Below are positions 53,982 through 60,990 of a stretch of DNA of 64,000 bases, in pieces (position 1 is the stretch's first letter; each line of letters starts with the position of its first letter). The position numbers were made by a program, and so were the translations under genes. This DNA comes from Aliidiomarina haloalkalitolerans (GTDB taxonomy: Bacteria > Pseudomonadota > Gammaproteobacteria > Enterobacterales > Alteromonadaceae), in NCBI RefSeq assembly GCF_003987315.1, contig NZ_PIPI01000006.1:102562-166561 (forward strand), in the 5' to 3' direction. A model generated the notes under the pieces. That model was not told the DNA's origin. It did no database searches and saw only the letters and a program-made list of their open reading frames with translations.

Positions 53982-54317
53982 ATGAGTGTCGCGGGAATCC
54001 AAGCTGCGTTACAACAAATGCAAACACTACAAACGCAAGCGACTGGGCAAAAGCCCAATGTGGCGGGTGCTGCTGCACAGGTGCAAAAGCCCGAAGGGAG
54101 CTTTGCCACTGAGTTGAAAGCATCGATTAATCGTATTAACGAGTTACAACAAACGTCGGCGGCAAAAACCCAAGCTTTTCAGCTAGGCGACCCAAGTGTG
54201 TCGCTTAATGACGTTATGGTCGACGCACAAAAAGCGTCGCTCGCATTCGAGATGGGCGTACAGGTGCGTAACCGCCTTGTGAATGCCTACAAAGAAGTGA
54301 TGAATATGAACGTGTAA
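53982..54317 (+). CDS. fliE: Flagellar hook-basal body protein FliE
   Basis: FliE (111 residues) connects the MS ring with the rod. The C-terminal segment VMVDAQKASLAFEMGVQVRN followed by RLVNAYKEVMNMNV is diagnostic. The ATG at 53982 has AAGGGGA upstream. Unusually, fliE is divergent from fliF, although it normally begins the same operon. Confidence 0.95.
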   Translation: MSVAGIQAALQQMQTLQTQATGQKPNVAGAAAQVQKPEGSFATELKASINRINELQQTSAAKTQAFQLGDPSVSLNDVMVDAQKASLAFEMGVQVRNRLVNAYKEVMNMNV

Positions 54318-54343
54318 GCTGGCAACAGGTTGCGCTGAATAGC

Positions 54344-54370
54344 AAAAAGGGAGGCAAGCCTCCCTTTTTT
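54344..54370. terminator. Bidirectional terminator between fliE and flaG
   Basis: AAAAAGGGAGGC and GCCTCCCTTTTT form a near-continuous 12-bp inverted repeat, with A and T runs on either side, serving both convergent genes. Confidence 0.92.
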
Positions 54371-54434
54371 AATAAAAATCGCTGGTAGTCGAAAATCGCT
54401 TGCTGCGTCCGAAAAGCCTAAAGAATCGGAGCCC

Positions 54435-54782
54435 TTAGGCTTCACCGCTAATCAAAACACCGCGTAATTGCGCAAGTTGCTCCGCCGCACGCAGTACTTC
54501 TTCCGATGGAATCTGACGAATCACTTCCCCAGATTTGGAGTCGATGATTTGGACGACCACAGGTTCACCGTCTGACACTTGGAATTGCACACCATACGGG
54601 TTCAACACTTCATTAATTTGCTGCAAGGGAGGCAATAACTGCTCGGCGTTCAATTTTTGAGCGGCCGTGTCATTGCCTTTAGCTGCCGGTAAATGCTGCA
54701 TAACTTTGTCGGAACGCTGCTTTTCTGATGCTGCAAATGAAGCAGCCCAGTTGCCGGAAAGTTCGCTAATTGGGGTGGTCAT
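54435..54782 (-). CDS. flaG: FlaG family flagellar protein
   Basis: This 115-residue protein carries the FlaG domain at its C-terminus: VVQIIDSKSGEVIRQIPSEE then VLRAAEQLAQLRG. FlaG influences filament length in Pseudomonas, Vibrio and others. It usually lies beside flagellin and fliD genes, but here it stands alone next to fliE. It has its own sigma-28 promoter, so it is a late gene. Confidence 0.9.
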   Translation of the reverse strand: MTTPISELSGNWAASFAASEKQRSDKVMQHLPAAKGNDTAAQKLNAEQLLPPLQQINEVLNPYGVQFQVSDGEPVVVQIIDSKSGEVIRQIPSEEVLRAAEQLAQLRGVLISGEA

Positions 54783-54820
54783 AGTGAGTCTTCCTTTATT
54801 ATGTTGCCGTACTCACAACT

Positions 54821-54847
54821 GGCCGTTTTACCTATCGGCAAACGGCC
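54821..54847 (-). promoter_or_regulatory. Hairpin in the flaG leader
   Basis: GGCCGTTT / AAACGGCC, an 8-bp perfect stem between the flaG sigma-28 promoter and its start codon. It has no T-run, so a leader structure is more likely than a terminator. Confidence 0.4.
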
Positions 54848-54868
54848 ACAATATTTCTGATAATCATT

Positions 54869-54895
54869 TTATCGGTGCGCGCTAAAAAAACTTTA
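54869..54895 (-). promoter_or_regulatory. Sigma-28 (FliA) promoter of flaG
   Basis: On the minus strand TAAAGTTT, 11 nt, ACCGATAA: a perfect -35 box and one mismatch in the -10 box. Confidence 0.88.
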
Positions 54896-54973
54896 GGCTG
54901 TGGGCTATAGAAATTATTAAAACGCTGTTATTCCGAACATTTTATACTCAATTTTTATACAGAAAATGCTTGT

Positions 54974-55888
54974 TTACGGCAACTCGGTTTTCCGAATGGC
55001 GCTATTTTTAATTGCCTCGCGGTGGCTAATATAAATACCACTGGCAATCACCACGCCAGCGCCAATGAGAACATACGCCCCAGGCCAGTCACCCCACAGC
55101 AGATAGCCTAAAGCCAGTGCCCAGATCATGGCGGTGTATTCAAATGAAGACAGTAGTGACGGTGGCGCCATGCGATAGGCTTCTGTTAATAAATACTGGG
55201 CAATTGCGCCAGACACGCCAAGACCAAATAGCCATGGCATGTCGGTCAGTAAGACTGGTCGCCAGTCAAACAGGGCGATCACCCCGCAGCCGACGCTTAG
55301 GCTTAAAACAAAGTAAAACATGAGTGATTCTGATGTTTCACTGCGGTGCATATATCGAACCATTACCATAATCAGCGCATAACCTAGGGTTGCAAGTAGC
55401 CCGGTAATGACACCGTAAGACAGAAAGCCCATGGCATTCGGATTGAGCATGATCACGACACCAATAAAGCCGACCGCAACGGCACTGTAGCGGTGAACAC
55501 CGACTTTTTCTTTCAGTAATGGCACAGATAACAAGGTGATTAATAATGGCGCAACAAAGAAAATCGCGTACGCATTAGCAAGTGGAAGCTCGCGCAAGGT
55601 AATGACAGTCAAGGTTAGAAAGGCAATACTGACGACACCACGAACTAGGTGCAAATGCCATTTATTCGGTTTAATTCGGGGTAGGCGATTAGTCATAATC
55701 AGCCACAACAACACAAAAGGAAGAGACGTTGCGCCGCGGAAAAACGACACTTGCATGGCACTCATGCGACTCGCCAGCTCTTTCATGGCCACGTCCATGA
55801 TCGCAAAACAAAACACCGCGAGCACCATAAACAGAATACCGCGACCGAGTCGTTCGTGTTGTGCGTGAGACTGCGCAGTGGCTTTCAT
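54974..55888 (-). CDS. DMT-superfamily (EamA) transporter
   Basis: This 304-residue inner-membrane protein has ten predicted helices in two EamA repeats, with FCFAIMDVAMKELASRMSAM at the start and the RMAPPSLLSSFEYTAMIWAL segment in the second repeat. The type resembles RhaT/YdcZ-like exporters; substrate unknown. It differs clearly in sequence from the other DMT protein at 13151. It has no operon partner. Confidence 0.87.
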   Translation of the reverse strand: MKATAQSHAQHERLGRGILFMVLAVFCFAIMDVAMKELASRMSAMQVSFFRGATSLPFVLLWLIMTNRLPRIKPNKWHLHLVRGVVSIAFLTLTVITLRELPLANAYAIFFVAPLLITLLSVPLLKEKVGVHRYSAVAVGFIGVVIMLNPNAMGFLSYGVITGLLATLGYALIMVMVRYMHRSETSESLMFYFVLSLSVGCGVIALFDWRPVLLTDMPWLFGLGVSGAIAQYLLTEAYRMAPPSLLSSFEYTAMIWALALGYLLWGDWPGAYVLIGAGVVIASGIYISHREAIKNSAIRKTELP

Positions 55889-56009
55889 TTCAGTGCCTTA
55901 TAACGAAGAGTTCGGTGAATTATATCGAGATATGCATTGAATGCTAGTGCGCACGCGTGACTTCGTATAAGCTTGCGAATGCAAGCATAATAAAAGTACA
56001 AGGACACTT

Positions 56010-56417
56010 ATGAAAATCCAAAAATTCGCCGCCATGGCGGCAGCGTTGCTACTGACAGCCAGCTTTAACACGCAGGCTGAAGTGCTGAATGAAAGCGAAA
56101 TAGACCTCGCATTGATTGAAAGCGCCAACGAATTGAACCCATTATTGCCAATGATGGTTGACGAAGACACGCGTTGGGACGAAACCGTCGCGTTAAATCG
56201 TGCGTTTTTATATATCTACACCCTAATCGGCTATAACGCTGAAGACTTAGACCCAGACTTATTTAAGCAAGCGCTTGAGCCAAACTTAAAAGAAGCGGTT
56301 TGCACGTCACCAGACATGGCCGCTTTTGTTGAAAACAACATCAACGCGATTTATGCCTATCGTGGTAAAGACGGTAAGCAAATTGCCACCGTTACCGTGC
56401 ATGTGAATGAGTGTTAG
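56010..56417 (+). CDS. Small exported hypothetical protein
   Basis: I do not recognise this 135-residue protein. It has a clear signal peptide (MAAALLLTASFNTQAE) and a mature part of ~110 residues with two cysteines, in KEAVCTSPDM and at the very C-terminus (HVNEC), which could form a disulfide. The mature part is acidic. AAGGACA precedes the ATG and a strong terminator follows, so it is a real single-gene unit. Function unknown. Confidence 0.72.
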   Translation: MKIQKFAAMAAALLLTASFNTQAEVLNESEIDLALIESANELNPLLPMMVDEDTRWDETVALNRAFLYIYTLIGYNAEDLDPDLFKQALEPNLKEAVCTSPDMAAFVENNINAIYAYRGKDGKQIATVTVHVNEC

Positions 56418-56437
56418 TCACAGCGTTCGGCATGAGG

Positions 56438-56461
56438 AAGGCTCCTGCGGGAGCCTTTTTT
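56438..56461 (+). terminator. Terminator of the small exported protein gene
   Basis: The stem is AAGGCTCC / GGAGCCTT with a TGCG loop, followed by a T-run. Confidence 0.92.
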
Positions 56462-56464
56462 GTA

Positions 56465-56506
56465 CCTGCTAATGAATGCTTGCTAATCAATGCCTGCTAA
56501 TCAAGG
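56465..56506 (+). repeat. Three 14-bp tandem repeats over a stop codon
   Basis: Units CCTGCTAATGAATG, CTTGCTAATCAATG and CCTGCTAATCAAGG are contiguous. The last includes the stop codon of the minus-strand thiol oxidoreductase gene, so duplication appears to have spread out from the gene end. Confidence 0.8.
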
Positions 56507-56883
56507 GAACAGACGTCGCAGCGGCTTTTACCGGTTAATAACTTGGAAATGCCATTCCGATTGCGAGCGAAGAATAAATACGCTTTGTCGGCGAACCAGC
56601 GTATGAGCGGCCAGCGCAGCGGCGCCGTTAACCAACCACGACCAACCAACGACCAAGCTGCATGGGTAACGTCGAGGCCATACAGCATGTCACCTTCGCC
56701 ATTCATGCCATGCAGGATTTGATTCGCCCGAGAGAACGACACGTGTGGATAGCGTTGATTGAAATCTTCCGCATTAATGTCCTCAAAGGTCATTTGCTGG
56801 CGCTGGTCTAACCGCTTTAGGTGACGCATTTCGCGGACACATAAAGGGCAACCACCGTCGTAAAATATTGTCAGTTGCGCCAT
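56497..56883 (-). CDS. DCC-family (DUF393) thiol-disulfide oxidoreductase
   Basis: This 128-residue protein has the DCC-family start, FYDGGCPLCVREMRHLKRLD, with a DxxCxxC-type redox motif in a thioredoxin-like fold. It ends with another pair, CDVC, five residues from the C-terminus, probably a second redox or metal pair. The cellular partner is unknown. It is the last core-type gene before the cassette array. Confidence 0.87.
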   Translation of the reverse strand: MAQLTIFYDGGCPLCVREMRHLKRLDQRQQMTFEDINAEDFNQRYPHVSFSRANQILHGMNGEGDMLYGLDVTHAAWSLVGRGWLTAPLRWPLIRWFADKAYLFFARNRNGISKLLTGKSRCDVCSLD

Positions 56884-57247
56884 AGTTCTTTCCAGTTTTA
56901 GGATTGGTGTATTCCAATACGTGCCGGAGTAGGGGTTGGATTAGCTCGAACCTTGCACTTCGATCTATGCGTACGTTGTTGATTTCAGCATAAGTTCAGA
57001 GTAATTTAACTTTTAGATTAACGCACGCCAAGGGAATGTTGGCAAAGCGATAGCTACGTTCGAGTAGCTAATTGGGTCCGCTCAGTTTGTTTCCTCATGG
57101 AAGAGCCCTCCATTATTTTCTCGCTTTCATGCACGATTTGTCCTTTGCCTAACACCCTATTTGCGTGTGCCATGCCCGCTTCGAGCGCTTTGTTTTATGC
57201 GCCTGAATTCAATTTCGACGTCTAATTAAGCGAGTTGAGGCGGGGTG
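56884..57247. other. Gene-free boundary between core genes and the cassette array
   Basis: I see no credible ORF here. There is a 7-bp hairpin TAGCTAC-GTTCGA-GTAGCTA (57051-57070) without a T-run. GCCTAAC at 57148-57154 is the complement of the GTTAGGC integron core, but I cannot find a partner giving an attC fold. No integrase gene or recognisable remnant is visible. Confidence 0.4.
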
Positions 57248-57304
57248 ATAACGAGCATGCACGTGTATCGAAGATACACGGCGTGCGTAGTAATACAATG
57301 TTAG
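57248..57304 (+). other. Possible attC site preceding the first cassette
   Basis: The stretch begins with ATAACGA and ends with GTTAG, the polarity of an attC. It has a central stem GTGTATC-GAA-GATACAC and outer GCACG/CGTGC pairing with bulges. The length of 57 nt is at the low end for attC. It fits as the attC of a preceding cassette, but the pairing is weaker than for the sites that follow. Confidence 0.4.
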
Positions 57305-57322
57305 CTTCACGGAGAATCCTCA

Positions 57323-57670
57323 GTGAATGAAGTAGATGAAAAATACCATGACCTTGCGAGAGACGCCCTTTTCAAAAGTCTTCATGATTGCCAGCTTCAA
57401 GACGATGTTTCTTTGAACGTCGAAAAGTCGGAAATATTGAAAGCCTTTGATTACTCGGGAAGCATTCTTAGGAGCAACTCGGGTGACGATCGTTATCGGT
57501 TGATGGCCGAAACTGTGTTTGAGACCTGCATAAGGCTAGCGCGATGCCTATTTTTCCCAATGGAGGCAAGAACTATAGTTCTACGAGGCAAGCAGTACTC
57601 AATTACTGCGGAGCAGCAGCTAGAGGTCTTGAGGCGGAACCTAAAGGAATTAGAGCAATATGAGAGCTAA
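57323..57670 (+). CDS. Integron cassette protein, unknown function (cassette 1)
   Basis: I do not recognise this 115-residue protein. It has no signal peptide or membrane segment, is charged and mainly helical, with a C-terminal helix EQQLEVLRRNLKELEQYES. The start is GTG, with GGAG 8 nt upstream. The stop codon TAA is part of the attC-like site that follows, the usual compact cassette layout. Base composition is similar to the core, unlike the defence operon further on. Confidence 0.65.
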   Translation: MNEVDEKYHDLARDALFKSLHDCQLQDDVSLNVEKSEILKAFDYSGSILRSNSGDDRYRLMAETVFETCIRLARCLFFPMEARTIVLRGKQYSITAEQQLEVLRRNLKELEQYES

Positions 57671-57756
57671 CAATCGGCTGTTGTCGCCCCTGCGGGGCTG
57701 GGACGGCCTTTCCACCGCTTCGCGGCTACAAGTCCGCCCCAAAGCCGGGCGTTAGC
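57666..57756 (+). other. attC site of cassette 1
   Basis: A 91-nt element starting GCTAAC and ending GTTAGC, complementary ends with integron core polarity. CGGCT near the left pairs with AGCCG near the right. It matches the next site (58202-58292) at most positions, including GCTGGGACGG and the CAAAGCCGGGCGTTA end. Two near-identical sites of equal length after consecutive small genes are the hallmark of a chromosomal cassette array. Confidence 0.85.
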
Positions 57757-57768
57757 CCTTTTGAGACT

Positions 57769-58200
57769 ATGGATAAACTATCTGGAAAAGCAGCAGATTT
57801 AACCCGAGCGGAATGGCGCAAGTTGGGATTTTATTATATGTCTCACGAGGCTAAAAAGAAGTGGGAACTTCACGGCTCAAAAAATGGGCTGCTCAAACTT
57901 TGCGATTTGATCAAACAGTTCGCTGACGAAAATCGAGAGTATGGTGATCATGAGCATTTATTGCCACATTGGTATTTAACATTAACGGCAATGGATTCTT
58001 TCACTCTTGATGAGCGAGGTATAGGCGGCACGCCAGAGCAACTTAGAAACTTTGCTAACTTCTTTCAAAGTAAAGTTTTCATTTCTAAGATCGGCTCAAC
58101 GGACTGCTTATCTAAAGAGGCTTTTTCCACGGACTACAGTATAGAATATACCGTGCACGGAGATAACTTTGATCCGTCTTCGCAAGACCCTCAGTTGTAG
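57769..58200 (+). CDS. Integron cassette protein, unknown function (cassette 2)
   Basis: This 143-residue soluble protein is not recognised. It has no signal or membrane segment. The segment DERGIGGTPEQLRNFANFF resembles a motif seen in some immunity-like small proteins, but that is too weak to name a function. The ATG is 12 bp after the attC of cassette 1, and the SD is weak. The stop is 2 bp before the next attC. Confidence 0.65.
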   Translation: MDKLSGKAADLTRAEWRKLGFYYMSHEAKKKWELHGSKNGLLKLCDLIKQFADENREYGDHEHLLPHWYLTLTAMDSFTLDERGIGGTPEQLRNFANFFQSKVFISKIGSTDCLSKEAFSTDYSIEYTVHGDNFDPSSQDPQL

Positions 58201-58201
58201 G

Positions 58202-58292
58202 GCTAACAAGCGGCTGTTGTCGCGCCTTCGGCGCTGGGACGGTCTTTCCGCCGCTACGCGGCTACAAGCCCGCTCCAAAGCCGGGCGTTATA
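58202..58292 (+). other. attC site of cassette 2
   Basis: A 91-nt element starting GCTAAC and ending GTTATA, closely similar to the site at 57666-57756 along its whole length. Differences are mostly compensated across the stem (for example in the CCTGCGG versus CCTTCGG loop region), as expected for a site recognised as folded single strand. Confidence 0.85.
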
Positions 58293-58307
58293 AATCAAGG
58301 AGTGAAA

Positions 58308-58964
58308 TTGAGAAAGTTTAAGCTCACTTTGATCGTATTTGCTTTTTTGTATGTGCTTACGCTTGGGGCGTATTTTACGGTAATGTATCTGAAGGGAAAT
58401 TTTGGTGTAAGCGCAAATAGCCAAGACTGGGGCAGTTTAGGATCATATATTGGTGGTATTTTCACCCCTATAGCTGCGCTTTTATCAGGGTATTTCGTGT
58501 ATGTCAGTTTTGCAGCAAATGCCCATCAGCAAAAATTACAGCTCATAAGAGAAAGCCTATCTCGTTTGGATCGCCAACTTGAAAAACAGTTTGAAGTACC
58601 TTTTAACAATTTAAGCTTAGGCGAGCAATACCATGGTGCTTCGTTTAAGGATGTGATCTATGCGATTTCTAATGGTGCTGCAAAGGCGGACAATGATGCA
58701 AAGGTGGCCATCCTGGCATTGGTTCACAATGTAGCTATTTTAACTAATTCCATCAGATACTACTCTGAACTTTTGGCTGAGCTCCCATCTGCTCGAAAGG
58801 ACACAGAGTGGCTAGGAAAGTTAGAGGTAGGATATTGGATTCAAAAATATACACCACTCAGTATGCGGATGATAAAAATTGTTGGTGTGGAAGAATTTGA
58901 ATCGAAGGCCTCAAAGGAAGAACTTGAAAGTTTCAGGTATGTGCTTGGCGCATATGATTTATAA
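58308..58964 (+). CDS. Two-helix membrane protein, PutAbiC-like (cassette 3)
   Basis: This 218-residue protein has two N-terminal membrane helices (LTLIVFAFLYVLTLGAYFTV, and IFTPIAALLSGYFVYVSFAA after QDWGSLGSYIGG) and a cytoplasmic helical domain beginning HQQKLQLIRESLSRLDRQLE. The WGxxGxxxGGIxxP pattern and the following Gln-rich helix resemble putative phage abortive-infection proteins (PutAbiC). That similarity is by eye and applies to the N-terminus only. The TTG at 58308 is chosen because AAGGAG has 5-nt spacing to it; the GTG at 58302 overlaps the SD. The stop lies within the next attC. Confidence 0.7.
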   Translation: MRKFKLTLIVFAFLYVLTLGAYFTVMYLKGNFGVSANSQDWGSLGSYIGGIFTPIAALLSGYFVYVSFAANAHQQKLQLIRESLSRLDRQLEKQFEVPFNNLSLGEQYHGASFKDVIYAISNGAAKADNDAKVAILALVHNVAILTNSIRYYSELLAELPSARKDTEWLGKLEVGYWIQKYTPLSMRMIKIVGVEEFESKASKEELESFRYVLGAYDL

Positions 58965-59032
58965 CAAGGCCAATCACTTCAGCCCTGCAGGCTGGGACGT
59001 CGCTTCGCTCCGCCTGTGTTGGCGGCGTTATA
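58960..59032 (+). other. attC site of cassette 3
   Basis: A 73-nt element from TATAAC to GTTATA with complementary ends; GCCAA near the left pairs with TTGGC near the right. It shares GCTGGGACG with the two preceding sites but is otherwise divergent and shorter. Confidence 0.75.
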
Positions 59033-59111
59033 CGTCGGTCGTACAAAGTCCGCTTCCGACCCAAAGCGGTTATTAGGAACGATCATGTTGATCCCAGGGA
59101 AAGGAGTTCAT

Positions 59112-60344
59112 GTGAGTCAAGAAGATGATGAGAAATACCCTGCCAGCGCCATATCCTCGTGGAGCGGCTTTGTTTATCAAGGGAAAATTGCACTATATCA
59201 CTCACTTAAGCTTATTGACGATGGAGACTTGGACTTCGAACTCCAGCTAGACAGTAGCGACGACTTCGCTATTTATAAAGATGGAAAGCTACATACCGCC
59301 CATCAAGTTAAAGCGAAGATTAGTAAATATCGTAGTGGCTACACCACGGCGCTCGAGCAGTCCACTTCAATCGAATACGACAAAATAAAAGGGACGCCCC
59401 GTTACTTTCACGTATCCGTAAAGCTAGACAACACAGATGATTACAAAGGGACTAGCGGAGAAACAGTGAAATTCTACCGCTATGGAGACAACTTTCATTG
59501 TGGACTGGGTGAAATTGAAGGACTGACCAAATCACTAATAAGAAAAATATGTGAGAAACAGTCCATCACGGTCAGTGATAAGCTCATAAATTTTAACTAT
59601 TGCTTGCTCTCAGAAAAAATAAGTACCAAGGCGATCCATAATCACAAATTAAATCAAGTCGGTGGCTTTTCAGAAAACAAAGCTGCTTACGAAGGCCGTA
59701 TCAATGCAAGAGATATGCTAAAGGAATTGCTGGCCGAAAACCCCTACCAAGATAGGGATTACTATGCTGTTGAATTAAAGGCTAGGCTCCAAACCCATTT
59801 AGAAGAAAGACTGGATCAGGCGCTACCAACAATGAGTGACGCCACTTATGAGAGGGCTAGGCGTCTTTGTGAGCATATTCGCGAAACGTCCCCCAACGAA
59901 TTACAAATCCTATGCCAGATGATGAAGCCATCCGAGCGGTTTCAAGACGTTCAAACGAACGACATCAGGCGATACACCAAGCTTATACAGGCTATTTCGG
60001 TGGAGCCGATATTCAACCATCTCCCGCACTATCTCGACACTGAAAATCGGTTCTACGTACCTACCGCGCTTGACGTTGATGAAAACGAAGAGTGTGAGGC
60101 TGACATGATCAATGAAATGAAAAACAACGGAGATCTGCTGAGACTACTTTTTGAGTACAACCATCTAATCGCCAGCAAAGCAGATTCATCATTCACCTTT
60201 AATACAAAATTCACAAACTCAGATGATTTCGACGACAAGCAGGCCACTGAAAAGCTTGAAAGCAACATCACTAGGTCGCTATGCATTAGCGTAATGACAA
60301 AAGACGACGCGGAGGCTCGACTGAATGATAAAACAACTTATTGA
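59112..60344 (+). CDS. lmuA: Lamassu/ABC-3C nuclease effector (LmuA-like)
   Basis: This ~410-residue protein starts with a nuclease-like domain: SWSGFVYQGKIAL at ~16-28, Glu43, Asp50-Asp51 in SSDDFAI, and HQVKAK with Lys67. This spacing fits a PD-(D/E)xK fold of the DUF4297/Cap4 type, the effector in many Lamassu systems. The rest is helical and unassigned. The GTG at 59112 has AGGAG 5 nt upstream; an ATG at 59085 is in frame without an SD. The stop overlaps the next start by 20 bp. In this family the effector is thought to cut DNA once the SMC-like partner senses invading DNA. Confidence 0.72.
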   Translation: MSQEDDEKYPASAISSWSGFVYQGKIALYHSLKLIDDGDLDFELQLDSSDDFAIYKDGKLHTAHQVKAKISKYRSGYTTALEQSTSIEYDKIKGTPRYFHVSVKLDNTDDYKGTSGETVKFYRYGDNFHCGLGEIEGLTKSLIRKICEKQSITVSDKLINFNYCLLSEKISTKAIHNHKLNQVGGFSENKAAYEGRINARDMLKELLAENPYQDRDYYAVELKARLQTHLEERLDQALPTMSDATYERARRLCEHIRETSPNELQILCQMMKPSERFQDVQTNDIRRYTKLIQAISVEPIFNHLPHYLDTENRFYVPTALDVDENEECEADMINEMKNNGDLLRLLFEYNHLIASKADSSFTFNTKFTNSDDFDDKQATEKLESNITRSLCISVMTKDDAEARLNDKTTY

Positions 60345-60990
60345 TGAAGCACTTGTTGCCCATGATTTTGTGAGTAAACTCAAGCTGGAGACCACCAGCT
60401 TTTATGTTCGCGAGTCTGGATCTTCCATCAGGTTCGCAGTCGTACATAATCTTGACGAGCTCACTACACCTGCCGATCTGAATAGCCAAATCAATCACCT
60501 TGCTCCTGATGAATTTCTCAGAAACCCAAGCTTCAAGAAAAACTGTGATTTAATTTGCATTCATCGCCTTAATGTTCTGGCCGAATTCAAGGATCAAGAA
60601 GAAGAGATCTTCGCAATCGAAGAAGATCCGCACTTTTATAAAAAATATGTCCTTTATTACAGTGCTGCGGAAGAAAGTGCGCTCACTGATTTTACCTACG
60701 ACAAACTTGTATCTGTGATTGCTGACAAAAATGAATTTCTTAATTACAAAGAAAACCCTCTTGAAGCTTCACAATACAGCTTCGCTGCCAAGACCTTTAT
60801 CAAGCTTCCTTTCTTGGAGCTACCTAGTCATCAAGGAAACCTCGTGTCCTTGAGACAACAAGCAACTGAGGCCGTTGCAGAAGTAGGCCTGAGCGATACA
60901 TATTCGACTATTCAGCAAGTCACAAACGCAAACGCCGACGAAATGATTGAGGAAATGATTAAAAATGAACTGGCAAATATCCAAGATTGA
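60325..60990 (+). CDS. lmuC: Lamassu/ABC-3C middle component (LmuC-like)
   Basis: This 221-residue protein matches the layout of ABC-three-component middle component proteins: a small alpha/beta protein between effector and ABC ATPase. The segment EEDPHFYKKYVLYYSAAE is reminiscent of middle-component type 1 proteins. No enzymatic motif is visible. GGAGG lies before the ATG. It overlaps the effector gene by 20 bp and the ATPase gene by 26 bp, so the three are translationally coupled. Assignment depends on context as well as sequence. Confidence 0.68.
   Translation: MIKQLIDEALVAHDFVSKLKLETTSFYVRESGSSIRFAVVHNLDELTTPADLNSQINHLAPDEFLRNPSFKKNCDLICIHRLNVLAEFKDQEEEIFAIEEDPHFYKKYVLYYSAAEESALTDFTYDKLVSVIADKNEFLNYKENPLEASQYSFAAKTFIKLPFLELPSHQGNLVSLRQQATEAVAEVGLSDTYSTIQQVTNANADEMIEEMIKNELANIQD

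Noticed and set aside
57148..57154. Canonical integron core GTTAGGC on the minus strand
   Set aside because: A single 7-mer without a matching opposite core or foldable stem; a partner at GTTGAGGC (57233-57240) gives poor pairing.
59016..59111. Extension of the nuclease effector gene to 59016
   Set aside because: It would begin inside the attC-like site and lacks an SD, whereas the GTG at 59112 has AGGAG at 5-nt spacing.
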